64,000 bases of DNA from the NCBI GenBank assembly GCA_937138495.1, contig CAKZPE010000079.1, positions 1-64,000 of the forward strand, given 5' to 3'. This DNA comes from an uncultured Oceanospirillaceae bacterium (GTDB taxonomy: Bacteria; Pseudomonadota; Gammaproteobacteria; Pseudomonadales; Balneatricaceae). The notes under the pieces are model-generated. The model saw only the letters and a list, made by a program, of their open reading frames with translations. It was not told where the DNA came from and did no database searches. Position numbers and translations under genes: made by a program. Shown one piece after another: positions 18,399 through 26,859 of this stretch (position 1 is the first letter of the stretch; every line of letters starts with the position of its first letter).

Positions 18399-19421
18399 AT
18401 GAAGTTCGCAGATAATCCAAATCAGGCTGCAGAATGCCTCCGTCAGGCTATCCCTCTGATGGTTAAATACAGCATTCCACCTAACCCGCTTAATTATTCA
18501 CTCTGGTACGCCTACGTATCCAATGTCATTCCGGGTCTGAACACCCAGATGGACAAAGCCCTGGAAACCTATGGCACCTGCCCGAGTATTATCAGTGAAC
18601 AAATGTTTCGTGACTTCCTCATTAAGGAAGAAATTGATAACGCTGAAGACCTGCAAACCGCATTAATGGCGGTTATGGGCAGCCTGGAAAACGAAGCCAG
18701 CAGCACCATTCAGAACACTGAAGCCTTCAATGACGTTCTGGAAGACAGCCTTCAGGCACTGCAGGCAAGCCATCTCATTGAGATGGATGAGAATGTCGCA
18801 GGAATCATTGAAAAACTGACAGCCAACACCCAGGCCATGAGCGAGACCACCAAACAGTTCCAGAGCAAGATCGACGAAGCGCAGGCAGAAATTGCCACTC
18901 TCAAGCAGGAACTGGAAAAATCCCGTCAGGATGCAAGTGTTGACGCCCTCACCGGCCTGTTCAACCGCCGGGTATTCGACATGGAATTCAACCAGATCGC
19001 CAGCAGCCAGGACGCCAAAGTTACCCTGATAATGATCGACATTGATCACTTTAAAAAATTCAATGACACCTATGGCCATCTGATGGGCGATAAAGTGCTG
19101 CAATACGTCGGCAAGATGGTCAAAGAACTGTGCTTGCCGCCACTGCTGCCGGTTCGTTTTGGCGGCGAAGAATTTGCCGTATTACTGCCCGGGAAAGACA
19201 CTGCCACAGCGGCAGCACTGGCCGAAACAATTCGGGGTAAAATCAAAGCCATCCGCATTAAACAGAAAAAATCCGGCGAAGTTATCAGCTCAATCACATC
19301 GTCTTTCGGCGTGGCTGAACTGATTCCCGGTGAAACCCCGGAAGCCTGTACCAACCGGGCAGATGCCGCACTCTACAAAGCGAAAGAGAACGGCCGGGAC
19401 CAGGTACAGATCGCCCAATAA
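18399..19421 (+). CDS. Diguanylate cyclase (soluble, GGDEF)
   Basis: It is predicted to make c-di-GMP from two GTP. The C-terminal GGDEF domain starts at DALTGLFNRRVF (about residue 185) and has an intact catalytic GGEEF at 255-259. No RxxD inhibitory site lies five residues before it, so product inhibition through the I-site is unlikely. The N-terminal about 130 residues are mostly helical and resemble no sensor family I can name; a coiled coil (about 135-180) links it to the cyclase. There are no membrane helices. GAAGAGG precedes the ATG and a terminator follows the stop. Confidence 0.88.
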   Translation: MKFADNPNQAAECLRQAIPLMVKYSIPPNPLNYSLWYAYVSNVIPGLNTQMDKALETYGTCPSIISEQMFRDFLIKEEIDNAEDLQTALMAVMGSLENEASSTIQNTEAFNDVLEDSLQALQASHLIEMDENVAGIIEKLTANTQAMSETTKQFQSKIDEAQAEIATLKQELEKSRQDASVDALTGLFNRRVFDMEFNQIASSQDAKVTLIMIDIDHFKKFNDTYGHLMGDKVLQYVGKMVKELCLPPLLPVRFGGEEFAVLLPGKDTATAAALAETIRGKIKAIRIKQKKSGEVISSITSSFGVAELIPGETPEACTNRADAALYKAKENGRDQVQIAQ

Positions 19422-19455
19422 TCTTCTGTACCCACTGCGACTACTTACGAAAAAA

Positions 19456-19480
19456 AACGCGCCATAAGGCGCGTTTTTTT
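19456..19480. terminator. Terminator between GGDEF gene and gor
   Basis: AACGCGCC / GGCGCGTT stem (19456-19463 and 19468-19475), ATAA loop, A-run before and T-run after. It works for both convergent transcripts. Confidence 0.88.
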
Positions 19481-19496
19481 GTGCATATCAACTGGC

Positions 19497-20852
19497 TTAT
19501 TTAGCCGGCTCACGCATGGTTACAAACTCTTCCGCAGAGGTTGGGTGAATACCAATGGTTGAGTCAAATACTGCCTTGGTGGCCCCTGCTTTCAGTGCAA
19601 CCGCCATACCCTGAATGATTTCGCCGGCATCAGCACCTACCATGTGAATACCCAGTACCTTATCGGTATCACGGTCCACCAGCATCTTCATGAAGGTTTT
19701 TTCGTCACTGCCGCTCAGCGTATGCTTCATCGCACGGAAAGATGATTTATAGACATCCACGTTAGCGTACTGTTCACGGGCCTGCTCTTCTGACAAGCCT
19801 ACGGTACCGATATTAGGCTGGCAGAAAACCGCCGTTGCGATCAGGTTGTAATCCACTTTCTGATCCTGGCCGCCAAACAGGTTGCGTACCAGTGCCATAC
19901 CTTCAGCCAGTGCTACCGGTGTCAGCTGAACACGGTCGATCACATCGCCAATCGCATAAATGGACGGTTCACTGGTTTCGAAATTATCGTTCACTACAAT
20001 GGCACCGTTCTTCTGCTGCTCAACGTTCACCGTTTCCAGCCCCAGATCAGTAACATTTGGCACCCGGCCGGTCGCATACAGAATGGTATCCGCTTCCAGA
20101 ACCGTGCCGTCTGTCATATGCGCCAGTAAGCTGCCGTCAGACTGTTTTTCAATCTTGGTGATGTTGTTATTGAAGCGCAGATTTACACCCTTCTTCGCCA
20201 CTTCTTCAGCGGTGAAACGGCGTACTTCTTCATCAAAACCGCGCAGGAACATGTCTCCCCGGTAAATCAGGGACGTGTCAGCACCAAGACCGGCAAAGAT
20301 ACCGGCAAATTCAACGGCTATATAACCGCCGCCGACCACCAGCGCACGCTTGGGGAATTCATCAAGATAAAAGACTTCGTTAGACGTAATAGCGTGTTCG
20401 CTGCCTTCAAACTCAGGCACAAACGGCCAGCCGCCGGTCGCAACCAGAATGCGCTCAGCAGAATATTCCTGACCGGATACTTCAACAGAATTCGGCCCGG
20501 TAATACGTGCCCGGCCTTCAATCAGGTTTACCCCGGCATTCTTCAGCATGTTGCGGTAAATGCCATTCAGACGCTCAATCTCTTTCGTCTTGTTGTCACG
20601 CAGGGTCGGCCAGTCAAAACCATTGGCTTTTACATCCCAGCCAAAACCGGCCGCATTTTCAAAATCTTCCTGATAGTGAGAACCGTATACAAACAGCTTC
20701 TTCGGTACACAACCCACGTTTACGCAGGTACCGCCCATGTAACGGTCTTCAGCCATACCTACTTTAACACCCATGGCAGCAGCCATACGGCCGGCACGTA
20801 CACCGCCTGAACCGGCACCAATTACAAACAGATCAAAATCGAACTCTGCCAC
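19497..20852 (-). CDS. gor: Glutathione-disulfide reductase
   Basis: This FAD/NADPH enzyme keeps glutathione reduced in the cytoplasm. The redox-active disulfide is Cys43/Cys48 in GGTCVNVGCVPKK. FAD binding is at VIGAGSGGVRAG and the NADPH site at VVGGGYIAVEFAG. The catalytic histidine lies in the C-terminal GIHPTSAEEFVTMR from the partner subunit. At 451 residues its length is normal. It is transcribed away from xthA, with 279 bases between them. Confidence 0.94.
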   Translation of the reverse strand: MAEFDFDLFVIGAGSGGVRAGRMAAAMGVKVGMAEDRYMGGTCVNVGCVPKKLFVYGSHYQEDFENAAGFGWDVKANGFDWPTLRDNKTKEIERLNGIYRNMLKNAGVNLIEGRARITGPNSVEVSGQEYSAERILVATGGWPFVPEFEGSEHAITSNEVFYLDEFPKRALVVGGGYIAVEFAGIFAGLGADTSLIYRGDMFLRGFDEEVRRFTAEEVAKKGVNLRFNNNITKIEKQSDGSLLAHMTDGTVLEADTILYATGRVPNVTDLGLETVNVEQQKNGAIVVNDNFETSEPSIYAIGDVIDRVQLTPVALAEGMALVRNLFGGQDQKVDYNLIATAVFCQPNIGTVGLSEEQAREQYANVDVYKSSFRAMKHTLSGSDEKTFMKMLVDRDTDKVLGIHMVGADAGEIIQGMAVALKAGATKAVFDSTIGIHPTSAEEFVTMREPAK

Positions 20853-21131
20853 AATTATTCCTCTTTTCTGTTACGCCACGTACTGCGCTGCGAATATCAA
20901 TCAAAACCGCGACAACCTGCGGCCATATAAAGACGCTAATCTACCTGTTTGGACGGCTAACTGCCAATAAAGATAATCAACAATACTTATAGCAAAGACT
21001 TATAAACATGCTTTTTAAGAATCACAAAAAGCTATAAACAAAACATCCCTGTTCCTACCCCGGTCAGCAATTGATCTTTAGCGGCCTGCAGAGTAACTTA
21101 TTGGCTTTCGATTCAGCCTTACGGATTTACA

Positions 21132-21941
21132 ATGAAACTCATCTCTTTCAACATCAATGGCTTACGTGCTCGCCCTCATCAGATTAAAGCGCTCATCGAT
21201 AAGCACCAGCCTGACGTTATCGGCATTCAGGAAATTAAAGTACATAACGACGAGTTTCCGGTAGAGATGATCACCGACCTGGGTTATCACGTTGAATTTC
21301 ACGGCCAGAAAGGTCACTACGGTGTATGCCTGATTTCCAAAAAGCCACCGGTCAGCATTCAGATGGGCTTTGCCACTGACGAAGAAGATGCCCAGCGCCG
21401 TATGATTATCGGCGAATACGACATTGACGGCGAAACCGTGACCGTCCTCAATGGCTATTTCCCACAGGGTGAAAACATCGCCCATGAAACCAAATATCCG
21501 GCCAAGCGCAAATTTTATGCGGATCTGCAAACCCACCTTAACGAACACTGCTCTGCGGACGCCAATGTCTGCGTCATGGGTGACCTGAACATTTCCAGCG
21601 AAGATATCGACATTGGTATCGGTGAACCGAACCGTAAGCGCTGGCTGAAAACCGGTAAAGCCAGTTTTCAGCCGGAAGAGCGGGAATGGCTGGCAACCCT
21701 GCTTAGCTGGGGACTGCAGGACACCTTCCGCAAAATCCACCCGACCGAGGATGCGCTGTTCAGCTGGTTTGATTACCGCAGCCGTGGCTTTGAAGCAGAA
21801 CCGAAACGGGGGCTGCGGATCGACGCCGTGCTGGTGACTAAGGCCCTGTATGAACGCTGTTCAGATGCCAGCATCGATTACGATATCCGCGGCATGGAAA
21901 AACCGTCTGACCACGCGCCTATCTGGGCTCAGTTTGATTAA
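21132..21941 (+). CDS. xthA: Exodeoxyribonuclease III
   Basis: This is an AP endonuclease and 3'-5' exonuclease of base-excision repair. It closely follows E. coli Xth: MKLISFNINGLRARPHQ, metal ligand Glu34 in GIQEIKV, GDLNISSEDIDIG with the catalytic Asp, and the C-terminal EKPSDHAPIW with the catalytic histidine. Length is 269 residues. Its proximity to gor suggests a group of oxidative-damage functions but they are separate, divergent units. Confidence 0.96.
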   Translation: MKLISFNINGLRARPHQIKALIDKHQPDVIGIQEIKVHNDEFPVEMITDLGYHVEFHGQKGHYGVCLISKKPPVSIQMGFATDEEDAQRRMIIGEYDIDGETVTVLNGYFPQGENIAHETKYPAKRKFYADLQTHLNEHCSADANVCVMGDLNISSEDIDIGIGEPNRKRWLKTGKASFQPEEREWLATLLSWGLQDTFRKIHPTEDALFSWFDYRSRGFEAEPKRGLRIDAVLVTKALYERCSDASIDYDIRGMEKPSDHAPIWAQFD

Positions 21942-21986
21942 ACGGTCCGCAGATACAACGTTTACAATCTAAAGCGTTTGACGTTG

Positions 21987-22015
21987 AAAAAGGATGCACC
22001 GCGGCATCCTTTTTT
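21987..22015 (+). terminator. Terminator after xthA
   Basis: GGATGC / GCATCC core (21992-21997 and 22004-22009) extended by A-T pairs to about 11 bp, followed by a T-run. Confidence 0.85.
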
Positions 22016-22088
22016 GTGTCCCCCAATAAGCAATCATCAGCTCCGCTCCCCCGGCAGCATTATCTTTCCCGCCATTTACCGTCCGAAA

Positions 22089-22103
22089 ATGTAACAGTTA
22101 CAT
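22089..22103. promoter_or_regulatory. Candidate LacI-type operator O1 upstream of tdm
   Basis: ATGTAAC-A-GTTACAT is a perfect 15-bp inverted repeat. It shares its half-site with the longer palindrome at 22207-22226 but has one central base rather than two. The centres of the two sites are about 120 bp apart, which would allow DNA looping. Confidence 0.55.
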
Positions 22104-22171
22104 GCATGAACGGTTAAACCAACGGCCCCGTTAACTGTACAAAATTTCATCTTTTTTTTTAACAACAGGGC

Positions 22172-22200
22172 TTGCAAAGTCACCTGTCGGATATTAAGTT
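22172..22200 (+). promoter_or_regulatory. Possible promoter of the tdm-tmoXVW operon
   Basis: TTGCAA (22172-22177) is a good -35; the -10 at 17 bp spacing (TAAGTT) is poor, within the T/A-rich stretch 22191-22204. If it is used, transcription would begin at the start of the operator at 22207. Confidence 0.35.
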
Positions 22201-22206
22201 TAATGA

Positions 22207-22226
22207 AAATGTAACCGGTTACATTT
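22207..22226. promoter_or_regulatory. Candidate LacI-type operator O2 upstream of tdm
   Basis: AAATGTAACCGGTTACATTT is a perfect 20-bp palindrome with a central CG, the classical form of LacI/PurR-family operators. It lies 38 bases before the tdm start codon. The LacI-family gene at 28473 in the same cluster is the natural candidate regulator. Confidence 0.7.
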
Positions 22227-22264
22227 AATCAAATACTCTTAAAACCTGACAAAAGAACCCTGCT

Positions 22265-24637
22265 ATGGCTGACGCAACTACAATTATCTGGGCACCCTCA
22301 CGGGGCGGGCTGGATACATCTGCATACTATCCCGGCTTTCCGCAGCCGGATGATCAGGAAGCCATACGACTGGAGCCCGGCGACTGTCACTGGATTAACC
22401 TGAACAGCGGCGATCTGCTTTCACTGGATGCCAGCCTGACAACCAATACCCTGCTGTTCTCAGCCCTGACCTGCGATGCCGCATCCACCGCACTCAGCAC
22501 CGTCCGCTATCAGCCGTCATTCATGGAATCACTGGCAGCGGTTGACGATGCTGGCGAACAATTTAACCCGATGGCTATTCGCAGCCGTCTGCTGGCAAGG
22601 CAACTGAAACTGCAGGATCTGATCTTCACTGGCCTGGATAGCGAAACATTCTCCGAACACGAGCAACCACTGATCATACGTGCCGATCAGGATTACAGCC
22701 TGATCATCGCCCTCTCCGCCAGCAGCGCTCAGTTAGTTGATGGCAGTGAATCAACAGCATCAAGCGTCAGCATCAGTATCCGGCGGGCTTCAGTCAGCAG
22801 CCACCCACCCTTGCCGGAGCCACTCGGCCCCGTTCAGGAAGAATTCCGTATCCCCCGGGCCACCGCAAAAGCCTATACGGTCCGCAAAGGCGAATACATT
22901 CAGATCATCGACGTGGAAGGCCGCCAGTGCTCTGACTTTATGGCCATGAATACTGCAGCGCTTGCAGACGGCAGAGAACGTTACATCGACTCGACCGTCA
23001 GCCGTTCGCTAACGGTCGGGGCCTATCCTCAGCCCGGATTACACGACAAATTTTATGATCAGGACATGCAACCCCTGCTGGCTGTGATTCAGGACACCGC
23101 CGGTCGCCATGATACTTTCGCCCTGGCCTGTACTGAATACGGTTATGCCGAACGGGGATTTCCCGGTCATGTGAACTGTTCAGATAATATTTCCGCCGCT
23201 TATGCCCCCTACGGTATTCAGCCACGTCCTGCCTGGCCGGCCATTAATTTCTTTTTCAATTCATGGATTGATCCTGTCAGCAATCAGCTGGGGTCTGATG
23301 AATCCTGGTCCCGGCCGGGGGATTACGTGCTCATGCAGGCCCTTACAGACCTTACCTGTGTCAGCACCGCCTGCCCGGATGATATTGACCCGATCAACGG
23401 CTGGAACCCAACCGAAATACATATACGTATCTACCGCCCGGACGCAGCCATTCCCCGCGCTGTTGCCTACCGATCCTTACCGGAGTCAACCCCGTTTATG
23501 AGTACCGAAACCCCCTTCCATCCGCGCACCAGTACGCTGACTAAACGTTTCCATAACGCCCGTAATTACTGGGTGCCACAGGCATTCGACAGTACCGGCA
23601 GCATCGCTGAATACTGGAACTGCCGGAACAATGTCACCGTGCAGGATATGTCTAACCTGCGCAAACTGGACATCTATGGCCCGGATGCAGAACGGCTGCT
23701 ACAACTGGCCCTGACCCGGGATATCAGCCGGTTATCCGTTCACCGGGGCTACTACGCCCTGCTCTGCTCTGAACAGGGCGCTGTGATTGATGATGGCACC
23801 CTGTTCCGGCTGGCTCCGCAGCTGTTCCGCTGGTGCTGCGGCAGCGATGAGTCCGCCCGGCAGCTGGAAGCCATCGCCCGGGAACACAACCTTAAGGTCT
23901 GGGTTAAAGACCTGACACTCAAGCTCTGCAACCTTGCCATTCAGGGCCCCAAAAGCCGGGAACTGCTACAGCGGATGGTTTTCACCCAGCCAGCCCAGCC
24001 AGAGCTGAACAATATTAAATGGTTCGGCTGTGCCATTGCCCGTACCCACAACCGGAACGGCATCCCCTTTATGCTCACCCGCAGCGGCTTTACCGGTGAA
24101 CTGGGCTATGAACTCTTCTGCGACCACCGGGATGCCCTTGCCCTCTGGGATGCGGTATTTGCCGCCGGCGAAGGGCTGGGCATCAGTCCGATGGGCGGCG
24201 ATGCGCTCGAAATGCTCAGAATCGAAGCGGCCCTGATGATTAACGGTGCTGAATTCGGCGGTGATACGGAGCCGGATGAAGCCGGTCTCGGTTTTGCCAT
24301 TGATATGCGCAATACCGATTTCACCGGCCGCACAGCCATTGAACGAAACCGGCTGGCACCGCGCAAACAATTAGTCGGCCTTAAAATTCAGGGGGAAGAA
24401 CTGCCTCAGCACGGTGATCATATCTACCTGCAACGCCAGCCTGTGGGCACCGTTACCAGTGCCACCCGCTCACCGGAACTGCAACAGGTCATTGCCATGG
24501 CCAGGGTTGCCTCCGAACTGGCTACCCCCGGCACCGAGCTGGAAATTGGCCGGCTGGACGGCCATATGAAGCGCCTCAGCGCAACGGTCTGTGAACTGCC
24601 ATTCATCGACCCACAGCGCCACAAGGCACGGCAATAA
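22265..24637 (+). CDS. tdm: Trimethylamine N-oxide demethylase (DUF1989-GcvT fusion)
   Basis: Tdm cleaves TMAO to dimethylamine and formaldehyde, the latter captured by tetrahydrofolate in the C-terminal domain. The 790-residue protein has the Tdm architecture: an N-terminal extension of about 190 residues, a DUF1989 domain (about 190-395) and a GCV_T aminomethyltransferase-like domain (about 430-780). DUF1989 holds candidate metal-binding residues Cys222 and Asp224 in GRQCSDF, Cys289, Cys305 in GHVNCSDN, Cys365 and Cys370. The GcvT part has VQDMSNLRKLDIYGPDAE, SGFTGELGYELF and AGLGFAIDMRNTDFTGR. It is followed by a quaternary-amine importer, which supports TMAO as substrate. Alternative: a related methylamine or betaine demethylase. 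Confidence 0.82.
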   Translation: MADATTIIWAPSRGGLDTSAYYPGFPQPDDQEAIRLEPGDCHWINLNSGDLLSLDASLTTNTLLFSALTCDAASTALSTVRYQPSFMESLAAVDDAGEQFNPMAIRSRLLARQLKLQDLIFTGLDSETFSEHEQPLIIRADQDYSLIIALSASSAQLVDGSESTASSVSISIRRASVSSHPPLPEPLGPVQEEFRIPRATAKAYTVRKGEYIQIIDVEGRQCSDFMAMNTAALADGRERYIDSTVSRSLTVGAYPQPGLHDKFYDQDMQPLLAVIQDTAGRHDTFALACTEYGYAERGFPGHVNCSDNISAAYAPYGIQPRPAWPAINFFFNSWIDPVSNQLGSDESWSRPGDYVLMQALTDLTCVSTACPDDIDPINGWNPTEIHIRIYRPDAAIPRAVAYRSLPESTPFMSTETPFHPRTSTLTKRFHNARNYWVPQAFDSTGSIAEYWNCRNNVTVQDMSNLRKLDIYGPDAERLLQLALTRDISRLSVHRGYYALLCSEQGAVIDDGTLFRLAPQLFRWCCGSDESARQLEAIAREHNLKVWVKDLTLKLCNLAIQGPKSRELLQRMVFTQPAQPELNNIKWFGCAIARTHNRNGIPFMLTRSGFTGELGYELFCDHRDALALWDAVFAAGEGLGISPMGGDALEMLRIEAALMINGAEFGGDTEPDEAGLGFAIDMRNTDFTGRTAIERNRLAPRKQLVGLKIQGEELPQHGDHIYLQRQPVGTVTSATRSPELQQVIAMARVASELATPGTELEIGRLDGHMKRLSATVCELPFIDPQRHKARQ

Positions 24638-24705
24638 AGACTCAGTACGGGAATATCCTTCTTATAACCGAACACCTAAACCAACAATAACAACCGGAGT
24701 GCAAC

Positions 24706-25674
24706 ATGAAATCTTTACGTCAACCTTTGCTGGTCGCCCTCAGTGCTACAGGTCTGCTATTCAGCCAGGCCCATGCGACAGACAAGATCACAGTCGGCGA
24801 ACCCAGCTGGCCCGGCGCCAAAATCATTGCCAATGTGATTCAGGTCGTCGCCAGTGAAAAGCTGGGAGCTGAAGTCGGTCTGGCACCCGGGGCCAATGCT
24901 GCCATCTATGCCGGCATGGATAAAGGCCGTGGTGATATCGATGTGCACCCGGACGTCTGGCTGCCTAACCAGCAAAGCTTTACCGACAAATACGTCGTGG
25001 AAAACGGCACCGTCAACCTCAGCGAAGGTTCGTATGAAGGTGTCAGCGGCTTTTGTATGCCGACCTATATGAAGACCGAACACGGCATCAGCTCCATTTA
25101 TGACCTGGCGACACCGGAAGCACAGGAGCTCTTTGACCTGAACAACGACGGCAAAGGTGAAATATGGGTCGGCGCACCGGGCTGGGGGTCAACTAAGGTC
25201 AATCAGGTAAAAGTGCGTGACTACGGCATCGAAGACTTCCTCGAACCCACCACCGAAGATGAAGCCGTGTTCTACGCCAAAATATCTGCCGCCATCAAGA
25301 AGCGTCAGGGTGTAGTCTTCTACTGCTATAACCCACACTACGTGCATAAACTCTATGACGTCACCATGGTGGAAGAACCGGAAAACAACCCGGATACCTA
25401 CCGTATGGTTCAACCGGATCAGGACCCTGAATGGTTTACCAAGTCTCATATCAGCAGCGGCGATGCGAAAAAAACTGTTCGGGTCGCCTACTCTAAATCG
25501 CTGGAACAGCGGGCCCCGGAAGTGGCTAACTTTCTGAAAAACATTGACCTGGATAATCAGGCAATCAGCGCCATGACTCACGCCGTTGTTATCGAAAAGC
25601 AAGAGCCTGCAGATGTCGCCAAAGCCTGGGTTGACGCCAACAGCGCAACCGTCGACAAGTGGCTTGGCCTGTAG
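24706..25674 (+). CDS. tmoX: ABC transporter substrate-binding protein, TMAO/betaine type (TmoX-like)
   Basis: This is a periplasmic binding protein of the OpuAC/ProX class. The signal peptide is residues 1-24 (LLFSQAHA). Aromatic residues that could form a cation-pi cage for a quaternary amine are present in GEPSWPGAK, HPDVWLPNQ, GAPGWGSTK and FYCYNPHYVH. At 322 residues it fits the class. It lies 68 bases after tdm, with CCGGAG before the ATG. TMAO as ligand is inferred from tdm; glycine betaine, choline or carnitine are alternatives that sequence inspection cannot exclude. Confidence 0.8.
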   Translation: MKSLRQPLLVALSATGLLFSQAHATDKITVGEPSWPGAKIIANVIQVVASEKLGAEVGLAPGANAAIYAGMDKGRGDIDVHPDVWLPNQQSFTDKYVVENGTVNLSEGSYEGVSGFCMPTYMKTEHGISSIYDLATPEAQELFDLNNDGKGEIWVGAPGWGSTKVNQVKVRDYGIEDFLEPTTEDEAVFYAKISAAIKKRQGVVFYCYNPHYVHKLYDVTMVEEPENNPDTYRMVQPDQDPEWFTKSHISSGDAKKTVRVAYSKSLEQRAPEVANFLKNIDLDNQAISAMTHAVVIEKQEPADVAKAWVDANSATVDKWLGL

Positions 25675-25794
25675 AACCGGCTAAACCTGCCCATACAGCG
25701 TTTCTGCGGGAAGCGACTGTCATCAGGATCTGCAACCGGCATTCACGTGCGGTTGCAGGCCCCCGAAAACCAACAGAATAAGAAGGAAGTAGCG

Positions 25795-26859
25795 GTGAAT
25801 ACATTAACCGAGCAGCCGGCCATTCAGGTCAGCGGGGTCTGGAAGATCTTCGGCGACCGCTGGCGCGAAGCACTGCATGCGGTGCAAAACCAGGGCATCA
25901 GCAAACAACAGGTACTGGAAGAATATAACTGCGTAGTCGGCGTTGCTGACGCCAGCTTTGAAGTAGCTGAAGGCGAAATTTTCTGCATCATGGGCTTATC
26001 CGGCAGCGGAAAATCCACTCTGGTACGGCATGTAAACCGCCTTCTGGAGCCCTCAGCTGGCCATATCCGTGTCAACGGTGATGACGTGGTCGGGCTGAAC
26101 GACAAACAGTTACGTGATTTGCGTAACCGCCGTATAGCCATGGTCTTTCAGAACTTCGGGCTGATGCCCCACCGCACCGTCCGGGATAACGTCGCCATGC
26201 CTCTGGAGATCCGCGATCTGCCCAAAGCTACCCGCTGGCAGGAAGCCGACCGGGTACTGGAACTCGTCGAACTGAATGGCTGGGAAGACAAATACGCCCA
26301 CGAACTGTCCGGCGGAATGCAACAGCGCGTGGGGCTGGCACGGGCCATCGCCGCCGACCCGCAGGTTTTGCTGATGGATGAACCCTTCAGCGCCCTTGAC
26401 CCGCTGATCCGACGCCAGCTTCAGGATCAGTTTATGCAACTGGCCCGGGTCATGAAAAAAACCACCCTGTTCATCACCCATGATCTTGATGAAGCCATCC
26501 GTATCGGCCACCGCATTGCGATCATGAAAGACGGCCGTATTATCCAGATCGGTACCCCGGAAGACATCGTCACCAACCCGGCAGATGATTACGTCGCCGA
26601 TTTTGTTGCCAGTATATCCCGTCTTAAATTCGTGCATGCTGCTTCCCTGATGCAGAACCCGGACACCTATATTGCCGAATATGGCCCATTGCCACAGAAC
26701 GCTCCGAAAGTCAGCGCCAATGCTGACCTGAACACCCTGATCGACACCGCCATTGAATGGCCCGGCGCAATCATTGTTGAAGACGCCGGGAAAACCCTCG
26801 GCGTTATCGACAGAGTAGACATAATGCGCGGCATTCAGGGCAACGGAGGTTCAGAATGA
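25795..26859 (+). CDS. tmoV: Quaternary-amine ABC transporter ATP-binding protein (TmoV/ProV-like)
   Basis: This is the ATPase subunit of the importer. Visible motifs are Walker A GLSGSGKST, the Q-loop at VFQNFGLMPH, ABC signature LSGGMQQRVGLARA, Walker B LLMDEPFSALDP and the switch histidine in FITHDLDEA. An insertion before Walker A (YNCVVGVADASFEV) is typical of the ProV/OpuAA branch, and the C-terminal 80 residues resemble its regulatory region. The GTG at 25795 is chosen because AAGGAAG precedes it; an earlier GTG at 25747 has no good site. The stop overlaps the permease start (ATGA). Confidence 0.88.
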   Translation: MNTLTEQPAIQVSGVWKIFGDRWREALHAVQNQGISKQQVLEEYNCVVGVADASFEVAEGEIFCIMGLSGSGKSTLVRHVNRLLEPSAGHIRVNGDDVVGLNDKQLRDLRNRRIAMVFQNFGLMPHRTVRDNVAMPLEIRDLPKATRWQEADRVLELVELNGWEDKYAHELSGGMQQRVGLARAIAADPQVLLMDEPFSALDPLIRRQLQDQFMQLARVMKKTTLFITHDLDEAIRIGHRIAIMKDGRIIQIGTPEDIVTNPADDYVADFVASISRLKFVHAASLMQNPDTYIAEYGPLPQNAPKVSANADLNTLIDTAIEWPGAIIVEDAGKTLGVIDRVDIMRGIQGNGGSE

